DNA from: Ilumatobacteraceae bacterium
GTDB lineage: Bacteria > Actinomycetota > Acidimicrobiia > Acidimicrobiales > Ilumatobacteraceae
NCBI GenBank assembly: GCA_021298435.1
Contig: JAJTFJ010000003.1
Location: forward strand, 1-64,000
Reading direction: 5' to 3'
DNA: 64,000 nt
A program made the translations under genes and the position numbers. This document shows, one piece after another, positions 27,345 through 35,529 of the stretch (positions are counted from its first letter, which is position 1; each line of letters begins with the position of its first letter). The notes beneath the pieces are model-generated. The model was not told the origin of the DNA. It made no database searches and saw only the letters and a program-made list of their open reading frames with translations.

Positions 27345-27869
27345 ATGGCTACGGTACCCGCCAACCGATTAGTAGGCGAAGCCGACCCGCGGTTGACTAG
27401 CGTGACATATATGGGTCAGCCAGTGGCAGTACAGCAAAAGACAGGCGGCACGCCCGCCATCGTTCGTTTCGAGACCAATCGTTCCCTTACGGGCATGGGT
27501 CATGAGCGCTTCAACAGCGCCGCCGAGGCCAAGGGCCCACGCCCTGCGGCCATGTTGTCGCGCCGTTTGTTCGAGTCCGGTCAGGTTTCGTGGGTGCACG
27601 TGTACGGCAACATCGTCACTGCTGGTTTGGCTTCAGGCGCATCGCAGTCGGGCCTCGACACCATTGTTCGCGACATGTATCAGTACTGGAAGCCGGGTAT
27701 GACCCCTCCTTCGCTGGAAGAACTCCTCGCCAACATGCCAGCCGAAGCAGCACCTGCTGCTGCCGCGCCATCAGCTGATGGTGGTCCTGCTCTTGATCCG
27801 CGAGTGCCTGCGCACTTGTGGGAGCGCAGCCGTTTGGGCCGCGAGCGCTGGATGGCCAAGCAGGGTTAA
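27345..27869 (+). CDS. Conserved protein with NifU/Nfu N-domain-like region
   Basis: This 174-aa protein begins with ATG at 27345. Residues ~35-115 (A-I-V-R-F-E-T-N-R-S-L, then P-A-A-M-L-S-R-R-L-F, then V-S-W-V-H-V-Y-G-N-I-V-T) resemble the Nfu N-terminal scaffold pattern, but I would call this a weak likeness. A Pro/Ala-rich linker (about 130-150) and a basic C-terminus ending E-R-W-M-A-K-Q-G follow. No cysteine pair is present, so it would not itself carry an Fe-S cluster. It lies just before the mutasome cassette, separated from it by the SOS box. Confidence 0.5.
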   Translation: MATVPANRLVGEADPRLTSVTYMGQPVAVQQKTGGTPAIVRFETNRSLTGMGHERFNSAAEAKGPRPAAMLSRRLFESGQVSWVHVYGNIVTAGLASGASQSGLDTIVRDMYQYWKPGMTPPSLEELLANMPAEAAPAAAAPSADGGPALDPRVPAHLWERSRLGRERWMAKQG

Positions 27870-27904
27870 GCCCTGATGCCAAGGCCAGAGCGCCTTGGAA
27901 TATA

Positions 27905-27918
27905 CGAACACCTGTTCG
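27905..27918. promoter_or_regulatory. LexA SOS box of the imuA' promoter
   Basis: CGAACACCTGTTCG is a perfect-arm palindrome matching the Gram-positive/actinobacterial LexA consensus CGAAC-N4-GTTCG. One base separates it from TATGGT (27920-27925), which lies six bases before the imuA' GTG. Confidence 0.9.
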
Positions 27919-27919
27919 C

Positions 27920-27925
27920 TATGGT
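27920..27925 (+). promoter_or_regulatory. -10 element of imuA'
   Basis: TATGGT one base after the SOS box and six bases before the GTG at 27932, so LexA binding would block polymerase directly. A possible -35, TTGGAA, is at 27895-27900. Confidence 0.5.
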
Positions 27926-27931
27926 GACCGC

Positions 27932-28594
27932 GTGGGTCATCTTCTCCTTCCTGAATTAACAGGCACGCATTCTTCTGGCATCGAAACAGGTGCGCAGTTT
28001 GCGCAACGTGTGTCGGCACGTGCTGAAGCAGGGTTTGGTCCGGTTCCTGTCGCACCTGCGTTGGCCAGTCTTCTTCCATCATCGGGTTTAGAACGCGGGG
28101 GTGTGTACGCATGCGCAGGTGATGCGCCCATGTCGTTGTTGTTTTCTCTTGTTGCCACTGCAACATCGGTGGGTTCATGGTTGGCGTATGTCGATGTGCC
28201 GCGTGTGGGTCTGATGGCCGCGCATGAATACGGCGTGGCGTTGCAACGTGTCATGTGTGTCAGCACGGGTGGGCACACGCAGTCGTACGCACAAGTCGTG
28301 GGTGCCTTGGTCGATGGCATTGATCTTGTGGTGGTGTCTTCGCCGGCATGTTCTGCTGCAGAAACGCGACGCATTGTGGCGCGTGCAAAAGCATCAGGCT
28401 CGGTGTTGCTCATCTTGGGTCGTGCGGGCCAGTTCTCTCCCGATGTTGTGTTGTCGTCGTCTACTACTGAATGGCATTTCCATACGCATGCATCGTCACG
28501 CACCATGTCGGTACAAGCGCATGGTCGTCGCGTGTACAACCAACGTGCGCTCACCGTGCAGTTGCCCGCAGCAGATGGTGCGGCGTCGTTATGA
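27932..28594 (+). CDS. imuA': ImuA'-like RecA-fold mutasome protein
   Basis: This 220-aa protein has the RecA-like core seen in ImuA and ImuA' proteins (G-L-E-R-G-G-V-Y-A-C-A-G-D-A-P with a degenerate P-loop; V-D-G-I-D-L-V-V-V-S-S as Walker B-like strand). In mycobacteria ImuA' works with ImuB and DnaE2 in damage-induced mutagenesis and binds through its C-terminus. The start GTG at 27932 is set by the TATGGT hexamer and the SOS box; a longer frame opens from 27818 but would read through the promoter. imuB follows after ten bases. Confidence 0.85.
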   Translation: MGHLLLPELTGTHSSGIETGAQFAQRVSARAEAGFGPVPVAPALASLLPSSGLERGGVYACAGDAPMSLLFSLVATATSVGSWLAYVDVPRVGLMAAHEYGVALQRVMCVSTGGHTQSYAQVVGALVDGIDLVVVSSPACSAAETRRIVARAKASGSVLLILGRAGQFSPDVVLSSSTTEWHFHTHASSRTMSVQAHGRRVYNQRALTVQLPAADGAASL

Positions 28595-28604
28595 AGGTGC
28601 ACAC

Positions 28605-30062
28605 ATGACGCGCTCGATTGCTGTGGTGTTTCCGCAGTGGCAACAGCAATATGGCGCACTGGGTGAACAACACGCGTTCACCATGTTCGAACATGTGGTG
28701 CGTAGTCTCACCACCATCTCTCCGTTGGTGGAAGTAGAAGAAGTCGGCACTGTTGTGATGGCAGCGCGTGGGCCGTCGCGGTACTTCGGTGGCGATGTTG
28801 CTGTGGCACGCATGCTGCACGAGCTCTGTCGTGCTGTTGATTCACCGTTTGGTGTGGGTGTTGCCGATTCTCGCTTTGCTGCAACAGCGGCGGCGCACTT
28901 GGCGGTATCGCGTGGTACGCCATGCGTAGTGGAATCTGCCATTGCACAACAGTTCTTGTTTGCATTACCTGTTGCATCGTTGGCGCATGTCGGTGGCGTC
29001 AGTGTCGACACAGTGGATCTTTTGGGTCGTTTGGGTTTACGCACGTGTGAAGCAGTGCACGGCGTAGGCGAGGCAGCGCTCATTGATCGCTTTGGCACCG
29101 AAGGCAAGCATGTGTGGCAACTGGTGTCGGGCGCAGAGGTGCGCTATCTCGCACCAGGTGCACCACCGTCTGACTTTGCACGACACATTGAGTTTGAGTC
29201 TCCGCTTACATCGGCAGATCATGTGGTGGCGGCAACGCGGCCCACTATTGATGTGTTGGTGAATGCCATCGCCGGCCAGGGTCAGCAGTGTGTGCGCATG
29301 TTGGTCACGTGCGAAACAGATCATGCAGAAGCCACCTCGCGTATCTGGGGAGAACCACGTGGGTTTGGTGCGGCATCACTGGCACAACGTTTGTTGTATC
29401 AACTCGATGGTTGGTTGGTCTCGAATGAAGCAGACCCCGATGCGCCCACCAGTGGTGTGGTGCGCGTTGAGTTCACACCGCTAGAAACACGTGAAGTGTT
29501 GGTGGTGCAACCGTTGTTGTGGGGTGGCAACGAAGAAAACACTGAACGTGCAGCACGCGCTGCGGCCATGGCGTCGGCAGTGAGTGAACATGTGCAAGTC
29601 ACAGTGCCGCGATGGGAAGGTGGCCGCGATGTCGCCACGGTGTTTTCGCAGGTGCCGATTGCATTGGTTGATTTATCTGGTCAACACGAATCAGAACAGC
29701 GTGTGAATACTGGCAAAGGTGTAGCGCGTGATTGGAGCGGGGCAGTGCCACGACCGTCGCCGGCATCCATTGCTGTTGTGCCGCCCGAAGCAACAGTGCT
29801 GAGTGGCGCCGGTGTGCCTGTGGGTGTAACGGGCCGACACGAACTCGATGCAGAGCCTGCTGTTGTCACCGTGTCAGGGCATACCTATGTTGTGATGCGC
29901 ACAGCCGGACCATGGCCCGTGGAAGAGCGATGGTGGGATGCGCGCCGCAAACGCCGACATGTTCGATTGCAGCTGTTGGTACAAAACAAACGCGGTGCAT
30001 TGCGTGTGTTCCTCATGGGGCTCGAGAATCATCAGTGGCGGTTGCTGGCGCGCTACGACTAG
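28605..30062 (+). CDS. imuB: ImuB, catalytically inactive Y-family polymerase homologue
   Basis: This 485-aa protein has the Y-family N-terminus (V-V-F-P-Q-W at 7-12) but lacks the acidic pair that coordinates metal in DinB enzymes. This is typical of ImuB, which acts as the scaffold linking DnaE2, ImuA' and the beta clamp. The palm-to-finger section is shortened, and a long C-terminal part contains the basic R-R-K-R-R-H-V-R-L segment. A clamp-binding motif could not be assigned with certainty. AAGGTG lies before the ATG at 28605. The stop is 52 nt before the Nudix start. Confidence 0.9.
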   Translation: MTRSIAVVFPQWQQQYGALGEQHAFTMFEHVVRSLTTISPLVEVEEVGTVVMAARGPSRYFGGDVAVARMLHELCRAVDSPFGVGVADSRFAATAAAHLAVSRGTPCVVESAIAQQFLFALPVASLAHVGGVSVDTVDLLGRLGLRTCEAVHGVGEAALIDRFGTEGKHVWQLVSGAEVRYLAPGAPPSDFARHIEFESPLTSADHVVAATRPTIDVLVNAIAGQGQQCVRMLVTCETDHAEATSRIWGEPRGFGAASLAQRLLYQLDGWLVSNEADPDAPTSGVVRVEFTPLETREVLVVQPLLWGGNEENTERAARAAAMASAVSEHVQVTVPRWEGGRDVATVFSQVPIALVDLSGQHESEQRVNTGKGVARDWSGAVPRPSPASIAVVPPEATVLSGAGVPVGVTGRHELDAEPAVVTVSGHTYVVMRTAGPWPVEERWWDARRKRRHVRLQLLVQNKRGALRVFLMGLENHQWRLLARYD

Positions 30063-30102
30063 CTGCATGGTCTGCCATGTGTGGGTTCACAATGTGGTGT
30101 GG

Positions 30103-30108
30103 CACAGT
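30103..30108 (+). promoter_or_regulatory. -10 element of the Nudix gene
   Basis: CACAGT six bases before the GTG at 30115; the same hexamer and spacing precede the zinc-ribbon gene at 24459. Confidence 0.4.
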
Positions 30109-30114
30109 AGAGAC

Positions 30115-30660
30115 GTGCACAACAACGCCGATATTGCTCACATTCTCACCGTGTTGAGCACGCGTGTGCCTGTTGATGAACGTGAACGTGAGTCCATTGC
30201 AACATTTCTTACAGTTGTTCCCACATTGACAGAGCCCTATGACGAAGAGATGGGTCTTGTGCATGTCACTGCATCAGCAATTGTGGTGAGCGATGCGGGA
30301 GACAAAGTGGCGTTGCACTTACACAAACGTTTAGGCATGTGGTTGCAGCCAGGTGGACACATTGATGCAGGCGAGACACCAGCACAAGGTGCATTGCGTG
30401 AAGCAGAAGAAGAAACAGGGTTGCCTGTGCGCCACGAAAAGGGTGACGGCGTCTTCGTGCACGTTGATGTGCACGCGGGTCCGAAGGGGCACACGCACCA
30501 TGATCTTCGATACGTGATTCGCGCCCCCGAGGTGCCGATGAACCCAGCCGAAGGGGAGAGCCCCGATGCCCGGTGGTTCACCTGGGATGAAGCCCTCGAG
30601 ATTGCTGATGTTGGCCTGCATGGCGGATTAGTAGCAACAAAAGCCTTACTGGGCTTGTAA
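30115..30660 (+). CDS. Nudix hydrolase within the mutasome cassette
   Basis: This 181-aa protein has a full Nudix box, G-G-H-I-D-A-G-E-T through R-E-A-E-E-E-T-G-L (about residues 78-100), in a MutT-type fold. Nudix enzymes clean nucleotide pools or cleave nucleoside-diphosphate compounds; the substrate is unknown. The start GTG at 30115 gives a compact N-terminus. It lies between imuB and dnaE2 on the same strand. Whether it shares the SOS control of its neighbours or uses its own CACAGT promoter is open. Confidence 0.88.
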   Translation: MHNNADIAHILTVLSTRVPVDERERESIATFLTVVPTLTEPYDEEMGLVHVTASAIVVSDAGDKVALHLHKRLGMWLQPGGHIDAGETPAQGALREAEEETGLPVRHEKGDGVFVHVDVHAGPKGHTHHDLRYVIRAPEVPMNPAEGESPDARWFTWDEALEIADVGLHGGLVATKALLGL

Positions 30661-30675
30661 CTGCCCCTTTTCATA

Positions 30676-30689
30676 CGAACATATGTTCG
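30676..30689. promoter_or_regulatory. LexA SOS box of the dnaE2 promoter
   Basis: CGAACATATGTTCG is a perfect palindrome of the actinobacterial LexA type. TACGCT (30691-30696) begins one base after it and the dnaE2 GTG (30703) is six bases further, the same geometry as at imuA'. Confidence 0.92.
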
Positions 30690-30690
30690 G

Positions 30691-30696
30691 TACGCT
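30691..30696 (+). promoter_or_regulatory. -10 element of dnaE2
   Basis: TACGCT six bases before the GTG start at 30703 and one base after the SOS box. Confidence 0.5.
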
Positions 30697-30702
30697 CATG
30701 GA

Positions 30703-33700
30703 GTGATTCGTGAGGCCCCCACACCCCAATATGCAGAGCTGCATTGCCGGTCGAACTTTTCATTTCTGGAAGGTGCGGCTCACCCTGAAGAACTAGCCGA
30801 GGTTGCCTCGTCGCTGGGGCTGGGTGCATTGGCGATCACTGACCGCAATGGTTTGTACGGCATTGTTCGTTTTGCTGAAGCTGCACGTGCGATGCAGTTG
30901 CCCACCGTGTTTGGTGTGGAGCTCGACATGGGTGCCTTTGGCGAAGTCGTGTTGTTGTCACGCGGTGCCGCAGGGTACGCACGAATGGCACGCGCGATTA
31001 GTGAAGGACAAATGGCGGGCAGTAAAGGTGCGCCCGTGTTCAGTGTGTGCACTGTCGCCAACACGGTGCAACAACAGTGCATGGTTCTCACGGGCGGCAG
31101 CAACGGTGCCGTGGTGCGTGCGTTGGTGGAACACGGCCCGACTGCGGCAGAACATGTCACGCGTCAACTGATGGAAGCATTCGGCGCACACAACGTGTTG
31201 ATGGAACTGTGGGATCACGGTGACCCTATTGATGCGGTGCGTAACGACCAGTTGGTGCGTATTGCAGCACGTCTCGATGTGGAATGTGTGGCGACGAACA
31301 ACGTGTCGTATGCAGTGCCCTCGCAGCATCGTTTAGCAACGGCAATGGCTGCAGTGCGCAACAGGTGTGATCTCAACGAGATTGATCACTTGTTGCCGCC
31401 TGCTGCTACTGCATATCTGCGTTCAGGTGCAGAAATGGAACGACGCTTTGCTCGCTATCCCGGTGTGGTGCAACGCGCTGCAGATGTTGCGCGTGAGATC
31501 GCATTCGACTTGTCACTGGTTGCACCACAACTACCGCCGTTTCCGTGCCCTGATGGGTTGAACGAAATGGAGTTTCTTCGGCGACTTGTCACGACAGGTG
31601 CAGAGCATCGGTACGGCATAAAGCCTGACGGCGGGGAAGACTTGTCCTTACGTGCGCGTGCATGGCGCACCATTGAGCACGAACTCGGCATCATCGAAAC
31701 TCTCGGTTTTGCTGGCTATTTCTTGGTGGTGTGGGACATTGTGCGCTTCTGCGAAGAGAAGGGCATTTTGTGCCAAGGCCGTGGCAGTGCTGCCAACAGT
31801 GCGGTGTGTTATTCGTTGGGCATCACCAAAGCTGATGCGGTGTCGTTGGGTTTGTTGTTTGAACGTTTCTTGTCGCCTGAGCGTGACGGACCGCCCGACA
31901 TCGATATTGATATTGAAAGCGGCCGCCGCGAGGAAGTCATCCAGTACGTGTTTCAACGACATGGTCGACTGCATGCAGCACAAGTAGCCAACGTGATTAC
32001 GTACCGGTCTCGTTCTGCAGTGCGCGATATGGCTCGAGCATTGGGGTACGCGCCTGCACAGCAAGATTCGTGGAGCAAGCAAGTTGACGCGTGGGGCAGT
32101 GTGGGGGTCACGGCCACGCAACGCGAGCACGATATTGAGCCGATGGTGTTAGAGATGGCAGCCGAGATAGAAAACATGCCGCGTCACTTGGGTATTCACT
32201 CTGGTGGCATGGTGATGTGCGACAGGCCGATTGTTGAAGTGTGCCCGGTGGAGTGGGCACGCATGGAGAACCGCAGTGTGTTGCAATGGGACAAAGATGA
32301 TTGCGCTGCCATTGGCCTCGTGAAGTTTGATCTCTTGGGTCTCGGCATGTTGTCGGCGCTATCGAATGCGGTGGCATTCATCTCTGAACATCGTGGATAT
32401 CAATTAGACCTCGCCACTATTCCGCAAGAAGACGATGTGTACACGATGTTGTGTCGTGCTGACACGGTGGGTGTGTTTCAAGTGGAGTCGCGTGCGCAGA
32501 TGTCCACGTTGCCGCGCCTCAAGCCGCGTCGCTTCTACGACCTTGTAGTAGAGATTGCACTCATTCGCCCTGGCCCTATTCAGGGTGGGTCAGTGCATCC
32601 GTATATTCGTCGACGCAATGGCGAAGAGCCCATCACATATCTACATCCGTTGCTAGAGAATGCGTTGGCAAAAACATTGGGCGTGCCGTTGTTTCAAGAA
32701 CAACTCATGCAGATGGCTATCGATGTTGCGGGCTTTACCGCTACCGAAGCAGATCAACTGCGACAAGCAATGGGTTCGAAGCGTTCAGCGTTGCGCATGC
32801 AGCGATTGAAAGATCGTTTGTATGACGGCATGGCGGCGCGTGGCATCACCGGCGCCATCGCTGATGAAATCTTCGACAAGATGGCGGCCTTTGCTAACTA
32901 TGGCTTCCCCGAAAGCCACTCGGTCAGTTTCGCGTATCTCGTGTATTCGTCGTCGTATATCAAGTTGCACGAGCCGGCAGTGTTTTGTGCCGCGTTACTG
33001 AATGCACAACCAATGGGCTTTTGGTCACCGCACACATTGGTGCGTGATGCGCGTCGCCATGGCGTGGTGGTACACACGCCTGATATCAACGCGTCGGCAG
33101 ACCTCGCCACGTTGGAGCCGTGTGCAGATTCATTCGGTGGTTTGGCTGTGCGATTAGGTATTGGCTCCGTGCGCGGTGTGGGCTCTGAAGTAGCACGGCT
33201 AGTTGCAGAGGGTCGCCCGTATGAATCATTAGAAGATCTCGCGCGTCGTGTTCCGCAGTTGTCACGTAAACAAATGGAAGCGATGGCAACTGCTGGCGCC
33301 TTCACCAACAGTTTTGGCGATGATCGTCGGCACACATTGTGGGAAGCAGGCGCGCACGGCAATAACGGCCAGCACTTACAGGGCATGTTGGGTTTGAACT
33401 CTCGCCCCACATTGCCAGGCATGGAGCCCGTGGAAGAAGCGATTGCTGACTTGTGGGCGACGGGCATTTCTCCGGACGGACACCCCACCATTTTCTTGCG
33501 CGAACAACTCAGTGCAAAAGGTGTCGTGACTGCTGATGCATTGGTGCGGATACCCCATAAAGACCGTGCGTGGGTGGCAGGCATTGTCACGCACCGTCAG
33601 CGCCCGGTGAGTGCGCGTGGCGCAACGTTCATCAGCTTGGAAGATGAAACAGGCCTCATCAATGTGGTGTGCTCAAAAGGATGCTGGGCGCGCTATCGGG

Positions 33701-33834
33701 CAGTCGCACGTGATGCGTCGGCATTACTTGTACGTGGGCGAGTGGAATCTGCCAATGGTGTGGTCAATGTGGTGGCGGAACATATTGCGCCATTGTTTAC
33801 GCCAGCAGCAGTACCCAGTCGGGACTTCCGCTAA
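30703..33834 (+). CDS. dnaE2: Error-prone DNA polymerase DnaE2
   Basis: This 1043-aa C-family polymerase is shorter than DnaE1, as expected for DnaE2/ImuC. It has an N-terminal PHP domain (A-E-L-H-C-R-S-N-F-S-F-L-E-G, residues ~8-21), the catalytic P-D-I-D-I-D near 400, G-R-G-S-A-A-N-S, I-H-S-G-G-M-V, and a C-terminal OB domain (R-P-V-S-A-R-G-A-T-F-I-S-L-E-D-E-T-G). It extends damaged templates together with ImuB and ImuA'. The GTG start follows the SOS-controlled promoter directly. It is the last gene of the cassette. Confidence 0.95.
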   Translation: MIREAPTPQYAELHCRSNFSFLEGAAHPEELAEVASSLGLGALAITDRNGLYGIVRFAEAARAMQLPTVFGVELDMGAFGEVVLLSRGAAGYARMARAISEGQMAGSKGAPVFSVCTVANTVQQQCMVLTGGSNGAVVRALVEHGPTAAEHVTRQLMEAFGAHNVLMELWDHGDPIDAVRNDQLVRIAARLDVECVATNNVSYAVPSQHRLATAMAAVRNRCDLNEIDHLLPPAATAYLRSGAEMERRFARYPGVVQRAADVAREIAFDLSLVAPQLPPFPCPDGLNEMEFLRRLVTTGAEHRYGIKPDGGEDLSLRARAWRTIEHELGIIETLGFAGYFLVVWDIVRFCEEKGILCQGRGSAANSAVCYSLGITKADAVSLGLLFERFLSPERDGPPDIDIDIESGRREEVIQYVFQRHGRLHAAQVANVITYRSRSAVRDMARALGYAPAQQDSWSKQVDAWGSVGVTATQREHDIEPMVLEMAAEIENMPRHLGIHSGGMVMCDRPIVEVCPVEWARMENRSVLQWDKDDCAAIGLVKFDLLGLGMLSALSNAVAFISEHRGYQLDLATIPQEDDVYTMLCRADTVGVFQVESRAQMSTLPRLKPRRFYDLVVEIALIRPGPIQGGSVHPYIRRRNGEEPITYLHPLLENALAKTLGVPLFQEQLMQMAIDVAGFTATEADQLRQAMGSKRSALRMQRLKDRLYDGMAARGITGAIADEIFDKMAAFANYGFPESHSVSFAYLVYSSSYIKLHEPAVFCAALLNAQPMGFWSPHTLVRDARRHGVVVHTPDINASADLATLEPCADSFGGLAVRLGIGSVRGVGSEVARLVAEGRPYESLEDLARRVPQLSRKQMEAMATAGAFTNSFGDDRRHTLWEAGAHGNNGQHLQGMLGLNSRPTLPGMEPVEEAIADLWATGISPDGHPTIFLREQLSAKGVVTADALVRIPHKDRAWVAGIVTHRQRPVSARGATFISLEDETGLINVVCSKGCWARYRAVARDASALLVRGRVESANGVVNVVAEHIAPLFTPAAVPSRDFR

Positions 33835-33843
33835 GTGCAGTGA

Positions 33844-34344
33844 CTAACTGCTGTGTTCAATCTCGAACGGAACAGCAGGAATGCCCTCGTTAACGATGAC
33901 GTGCAGGTATGAAGCAATATCGCGAGGAGTGAAATTGTCGTCCCCCTCATAGGCGAGCATGTCGGCAAGGCTCCACCATCGATGCTCATGCAAGTTCTCT
34001 GCCCGCAGTTCTTCTTCTGAGAATGATGGTGCAGGAGTAAAACGTTCCGTGCGCACCATGTAGACAGTCTCTGTTTGACCACGCCATTCGGTGCCGTTGC
34101 CATCCGTCAATTGGAAATGATGCGTTCTGTTCCACACCGGTGCACCAATCGTTGCGTTGACTAATCCTGTTTCTTCGCGTAGTTCACGATGCAGTGCGTC
34201 CATGTGGTCTTCACCTTCTTCGATACCGCCACCAGGCAATACCCAGAACGCTCCGTGGGGAAACACAAGCCGCACCATAAGTACGTGGTCATCGTGATCC
34301 ATCACAAGCCCGCGAATAGCGGGGCGAAGCTGCAACGAACTCAT
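33844..34344 (-). CDS. Nudix hydrolase
   Basis: This 166-aa protein has a Nudix box starting L-P-G-G-G-I-E-E-G-E and continuing R-E-L-R-E-E-T-G-L (about 36-58), preceded by a beta-strand N-terminus. The substrate is unknown. Its ATG overlaps the stop of the upstream DUF3039 gene by four bases, so the two form one unit. A second, unrelated Nudix gene lies 3.2 kb away within the mutasome cassette. Confidence 0.9.
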   Translation of the reverse strand: MSSLQLRPAIRGLVMDHDDHVLMVRLVFPHGAFWVLPGGGIEEGEDHMDALHRELREETGLVNATIGAPVWNRTHHFQLTDGNGTEWRGQTETVYMVRTERFTPAPSFSEEELRAENLHEHRWWSLADMLAYEGDDNFTPRDIASYLHVIVNEGIPAVPFEIEHSS

Positions 34345-34631
34345 TCGTTGGGTGTGTCGCCGAGACCGTCGTTGAAGACGCGGTACATCTCGTAGATCTC
34401 TTTACATTTGCCGCACATTGGTACTTGCTTCGGATCACGCGACGGTACCCACACGTGTCCACACAGGGCCTCAATGGGTGTGCCATTGATGCGTGCTTCC
34501 AACACTTTTGCTGCTGCGTTCTCGCCGGGCTTCGTTTTGACGATGTGGGCAACAATTGGTTCACCCGTTTCGGTGACCTCTTCGGTATCGGGACGAACTT
34601 CTGCGGGACGAGTCTTCAGCGGCATTGCCAT
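34341..34631 (-). CDS. DUF3039 family protein
   Basis: This 96-aa actinobacterial protein has C-G-H-V-W-V-P-S and C-G-K-C, consistent with a zinc-binding pair of knuckles, followed by an acidic helix. The family is widely conserved in actinobacteria without known function. The ATG at 34631 is preferred; TTG 34637 and ATG 34625 are in frame. It is coupled to the downstream Nudix gene. Confidence 0.8.
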   Translation of the reverse strand: MAMPLKTRPAEVRPDTEEVTETGEPIVAHIVKTKPGENAAAKVLEARINGTPIEALCGHVWVPSRDPKQVPMCGKCKEIYEMYRVFNDGLGDTPNE

Positions 34632-34678
34632 GCCCAACAGTCAATCACCTTGACGCTCTGTCGTACAGTGTCCATCGC

Positions 34679-34702
34679 ATGACAATCCTCTTCGTCGCAT
34701 GA
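34679..34702 (+). CDS. Seven-codon leader ORF coupled to DUF4031 gene
   Basis: ATG at 34679 encodes M-T-I-L-F-V-A and ends in TGA at 34700-34702, which overlaps the ATG of the next gene (ATGA). The first four codons repeat the start of that gene, so it may be either a tandem duplication of the start region or a translated coupling leader. Confidence 0.35.
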   Translation: MTILFVA

Positions 34703-34995
34703 CAATTCTTGTAGATGACTGCCGATGGGCGCATAAAGATCATGTGTGGTGCCACATGGTGAGCGATACGTCGTTGGAGGAACTACATGATTTTGCTGAG
34801 CAGTTAGGCATACCGCCACGCGCTTTTCATGGGGACCACTACGACCTTCCGCAGTATGTGCGAGACAAAGCCACTGTGTTGGGTGCCGTGGAGGTTTCGA
34901 GCAAGGAATTAGTCCGACGGTTAGGCGCAGCTGGTTTGCGACTCACGGCCAAGCAACGTCGAGCGTTCAAACACCAAGACCCACCGTCGAGTTAA
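34699..34995 (+). CDS. DUF4031 family protein
   Basis: This 98-aa protein has the family pattern M-T-I-L-V-D-D-C-R-W and G-D-H-Y-D-L-P at mid-length, with Asp and His residues that could bind metal; the C-terminus is basic (K-Q-R-R-A-F-K-H). Function is unknown in the family. It shares four stop bases with the convergent gene and has a small overlapping leader ORF upstream. Confidence 0.8.
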   Translation: MTILVDDCRWAHKDHVWCHMVSDTSLEELHDFAEQLGIPPRAFHGDHYDLPQYVRDKATVLGAVEVSSKELVRRLGAAGLRLTAKQRRAFKHQDPPSS

Positions 34996-35429
34996 AGCAT
35001 GCACGGTGTGGTGTCTGGCCATGGGTCGGGGACACCCGCCAATGTGCGTGGGCAATACAAGCCTCCTGTCCCAATAACGGCCCAGTCGAAGAGCCGAAAG
35101 CCTGCAGCGGCAAGAGTGGCTGTGCAGATGTGAAGGAGTGCGATATCTGCAGGAACAACAGGAGTGCCCCTACGGCTGCTGACGAGAACAACTGACGACG
35201 TCGATGGCATCTCGGAGCAGTGGGCAACCACTGCGTGGATGGACTGAGACGAGAGTGGAGGAATGCGGAACATCGCAAGGCCTCTGCGTTGATTATCGAG
35301 CAAGAGTGCAACGGTGGAATTAGAACGAGGTCGTTGCATCGTCATGCTGGTGACGCCGAGTGCTTCAACGAATGTATTGATGGGGTCGATAAACGGACGA
35401 GGGATGTCAATGAGTGATGCATTCAGCAT
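34992..35429 (-). CDS. Hypothetical protein, RadC/JAB-like
   Basis: This 145-aa protein starts at ATG 35429 with GGAG upstream. The C-terminal pattern P-V-V-P-A-D-I-A-L-L-H, then A-A-A-G-F-R-L-F-D-W-A-V-I-G, follows the spacing of the RadC JAB fold, but the HxH...D metal site is absent. It could be a degenerate JAB relative; this is weak. An upstream in-frame ATG at 35465 would add a C-N-H-C-G knuckle. Located behind the rhomboid gene on the same strand. Confidence 0.45.
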   Translation of the reverse strand: MLNASLIDIPRPFIDPINTFVEALGVTSMTMQRPRSNSTVALLLDNQRRGLAMFRIPPLSSQSIHAVVAHCSEMPSTSSVVLVSSRRGTPVVPADIALLHICTATLAAAGFRLFDWAVIGTGGLYCPRTLAGVPDPWPDTTPCML

Positions 35430-35529
35430 GGTGTCTCCGCAGTGATTGCAATGTGCAACAGGCATCGTGCTGAACAAGCATTGATGCGAAAAGGGGAGTG
35501 CGTGGGACTGTACGACGCAGGTGTGTCGT

